Below, in pieces: positions 13,813-14,218 of a stretch of DNA of 14,218 nucleotides. The stretch is from the NCBI GenBank assembly GCA_016177355.1, contig JACOVL010000043.1:1-14218 (forward strand), given 5' to 3'. The DNA comes from Betaproteobacteria bacterium. GTDB lineage: Bacteria > Pseudomonadota > Gammaproteobacteria > Burkholderiales > SG8-41. The position numbers and the translations under genes are program-made. The first letter of the stretch is position 1, and each line of letters begins with the position of its first letter. Below the pieces are notes generated by a model. That model ran no database searches, had not been told where the DNA came from, and saw only the letters and a list, made by a program, of their open reading frames with translations.

Positions 13813-14218
13813 ATGCGCGAATACAGGATTGCCGCCATTCCCGGCGACGGCATCGGCGTCGAGGTCATCGCGGCCGGGCTCAAGGTGCTGGAAGTACTGG
13901 CGGACAAGGACCGCGGCTTCAGGCTCCAGGTCGAGCATTTTCCCTGGAGCAGCAGCTACTACCTCGAGCACGGCCACTACATACCGGACGGCGGGCTCGA
14001 CCGGCTGCAGCGGTTCGACGCGATTTTCTTCGGCGCGGTGGGAGCGCCCGAGGTGCCCGACCACATCTCGCTGTGGGGCCTGCGGCTGCCGATCTGCCAG
14101 GGCTTCGACCAGTACGCCAACGTTCGACCCGCGCGCGCTGCCGGGGATCAGGAGCCCGCTCGCGAACGGCGAGGCGATCGACTGGGTGATCGTCCGCGAG
14201 AATTCCGAAGGCGAATAC
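13813..14218 (+). CDS. Tartrate/D-malate dehydrogenase-type decarboxylating dehydrogenase, 5' part, apparently frameshifted
   Basis: The N-terminus IAAIPGDGIGVEVI (6-19) and the run FDAIFFGAVGAPEVPDHISLWGLRLPICQGFDQYANVRP are diagnostic of the tartrate dehydrogenase/D-malate dehydrogenase branch of the isocitrate/isopropylmalate dehydrogenase family (NAD-dependent oxidative decarboxylation of (R)-malate or tartrate). Homology in the first frame stops after NVRPAR. It resumes two bases out of phase with LPGIRSPLANGEAIDWVIVR and then ENSEGEY to the window edge. The break lies in a GCGCGCGC run at 14131-14138, where one more GC pair would restore NVRPARALPGI. The first frame stays open to the edge but encodes Arg-rich nonsense. 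This is either a real frameshift (pseudogene or slippage) or a sequencing/assembly error. The 3' part lies outside the window. Confidence 0.85.
   Translation, partial: MREYRIAAIPGDGIGVEVIAAGLKVLEVLADKDRGFRLQVEHFPWSSSYYLEHGHYIPDGGLDRLQRFDAIFFGAVGAPEVPDHISLWGLRLPICQGFDQYANVRPARAAGDQEPARERRGDRLGDRPREFRRRI
14131..14138 (+). other. GC-dinucleotide run at the apparent frameshift
   Basis: Four GC units follow CGACCC. Dehydrogenase-like translation lies in one frame to the left and in a frame offset by two bases to the right, so this run is the most likely place of a lost GC pair. Confidence 0.6.

Noticed and set aside
13705..14064. Minus-strand 119-codon frame overlapping the dehydrogenase start
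   Set aside because: Antisense to a recognisable dehydrogenase and to the tsaB start region; no family features.

Overview
This window is GC-rich and densely coding. It looks like part of a betaproteobacterial chromosome, probably Burkholderiales, Rhodocyclales or a relative, possibly from a metagenome. The main support is the tsaB-rimI-udg order, a family 4 uracil-DNA glycosylase beginning with the EMGL..VWRLR peptide typical of that group, and a TctABC (Bug-type) transporter. Taxonomy is inferred from gene content and style only. Fourteen protein genes are supported. Thirteen lie head to tail on the minus strand from 13769 down to the left edge, and one partial gene runs the other way at the right edge.

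Right part, read in the direction of transcription (13769 to 9771): tsaB (tRNA t6A synthesis), rimI (ribosomal protein S18 acetylation), a 4Fe-4S uracil-DNA glycosylase, a LemA lipoprotein and two TPM-domain proteins, one exported and membrane-anchored, one apparently soluble. This is ordinary housekeeping content, but udg is remarkable for 14-bp degenerate repeat arrays in opposite orientation on both sides of its 5' end, one of them inside the coding sequence. Divergent from tsaB is the 5' part of a tartrate/D-malate dehydrogenase-type gene. It has an ideal TATAAT almost touching its ATG and an apparent frameshift in a GC-dinucleotide run.

Left part (9713 to 1): a run of eight genes that looks like one functional unit. 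These are tctA, tctB and tctC (a tripartite tricarboxylate-type transporter with a periplasmic binding protein), an AprA-like FAD flavoprotein, an AprB-like 2x[4Fe-4S] ferredoxin, a CbbQ/NorQ-type AAA+ ATPase, a CbbO/NorD-type VWA protein, and a flavodoxin-fold NAD(P)H oxidoreductase with a cysteine cluster. No Rubisco, nitric oxide reductase, sulfate adenylyltransferase or Qmo gene is present. The natural reading is an uptake-plus-reduction (or oxidation) pathway for an unidentified anionic substrate, in which the AAA+/VWA pair activates or repairs the flavoprotein-ferredoxin enzyme. That assignment is inference. The transporter, flavoprotein, ferredoxin and activase families themselves are clear.

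Three gene junctions carry short-period tandem repeats arranged as inverted pairs: 8-bp units around the ferredoxin gene, 10-bp units filling the CbbQ-CbbO gap, and 14-bp units around the start of udg. Several stop codons lie inside these repeats. They are the most unusual non-coding structures here. I saw no rRNA, tRNA, insertion sequence or CRISPR array, and no gene-free stretch longer than about 120 bases.
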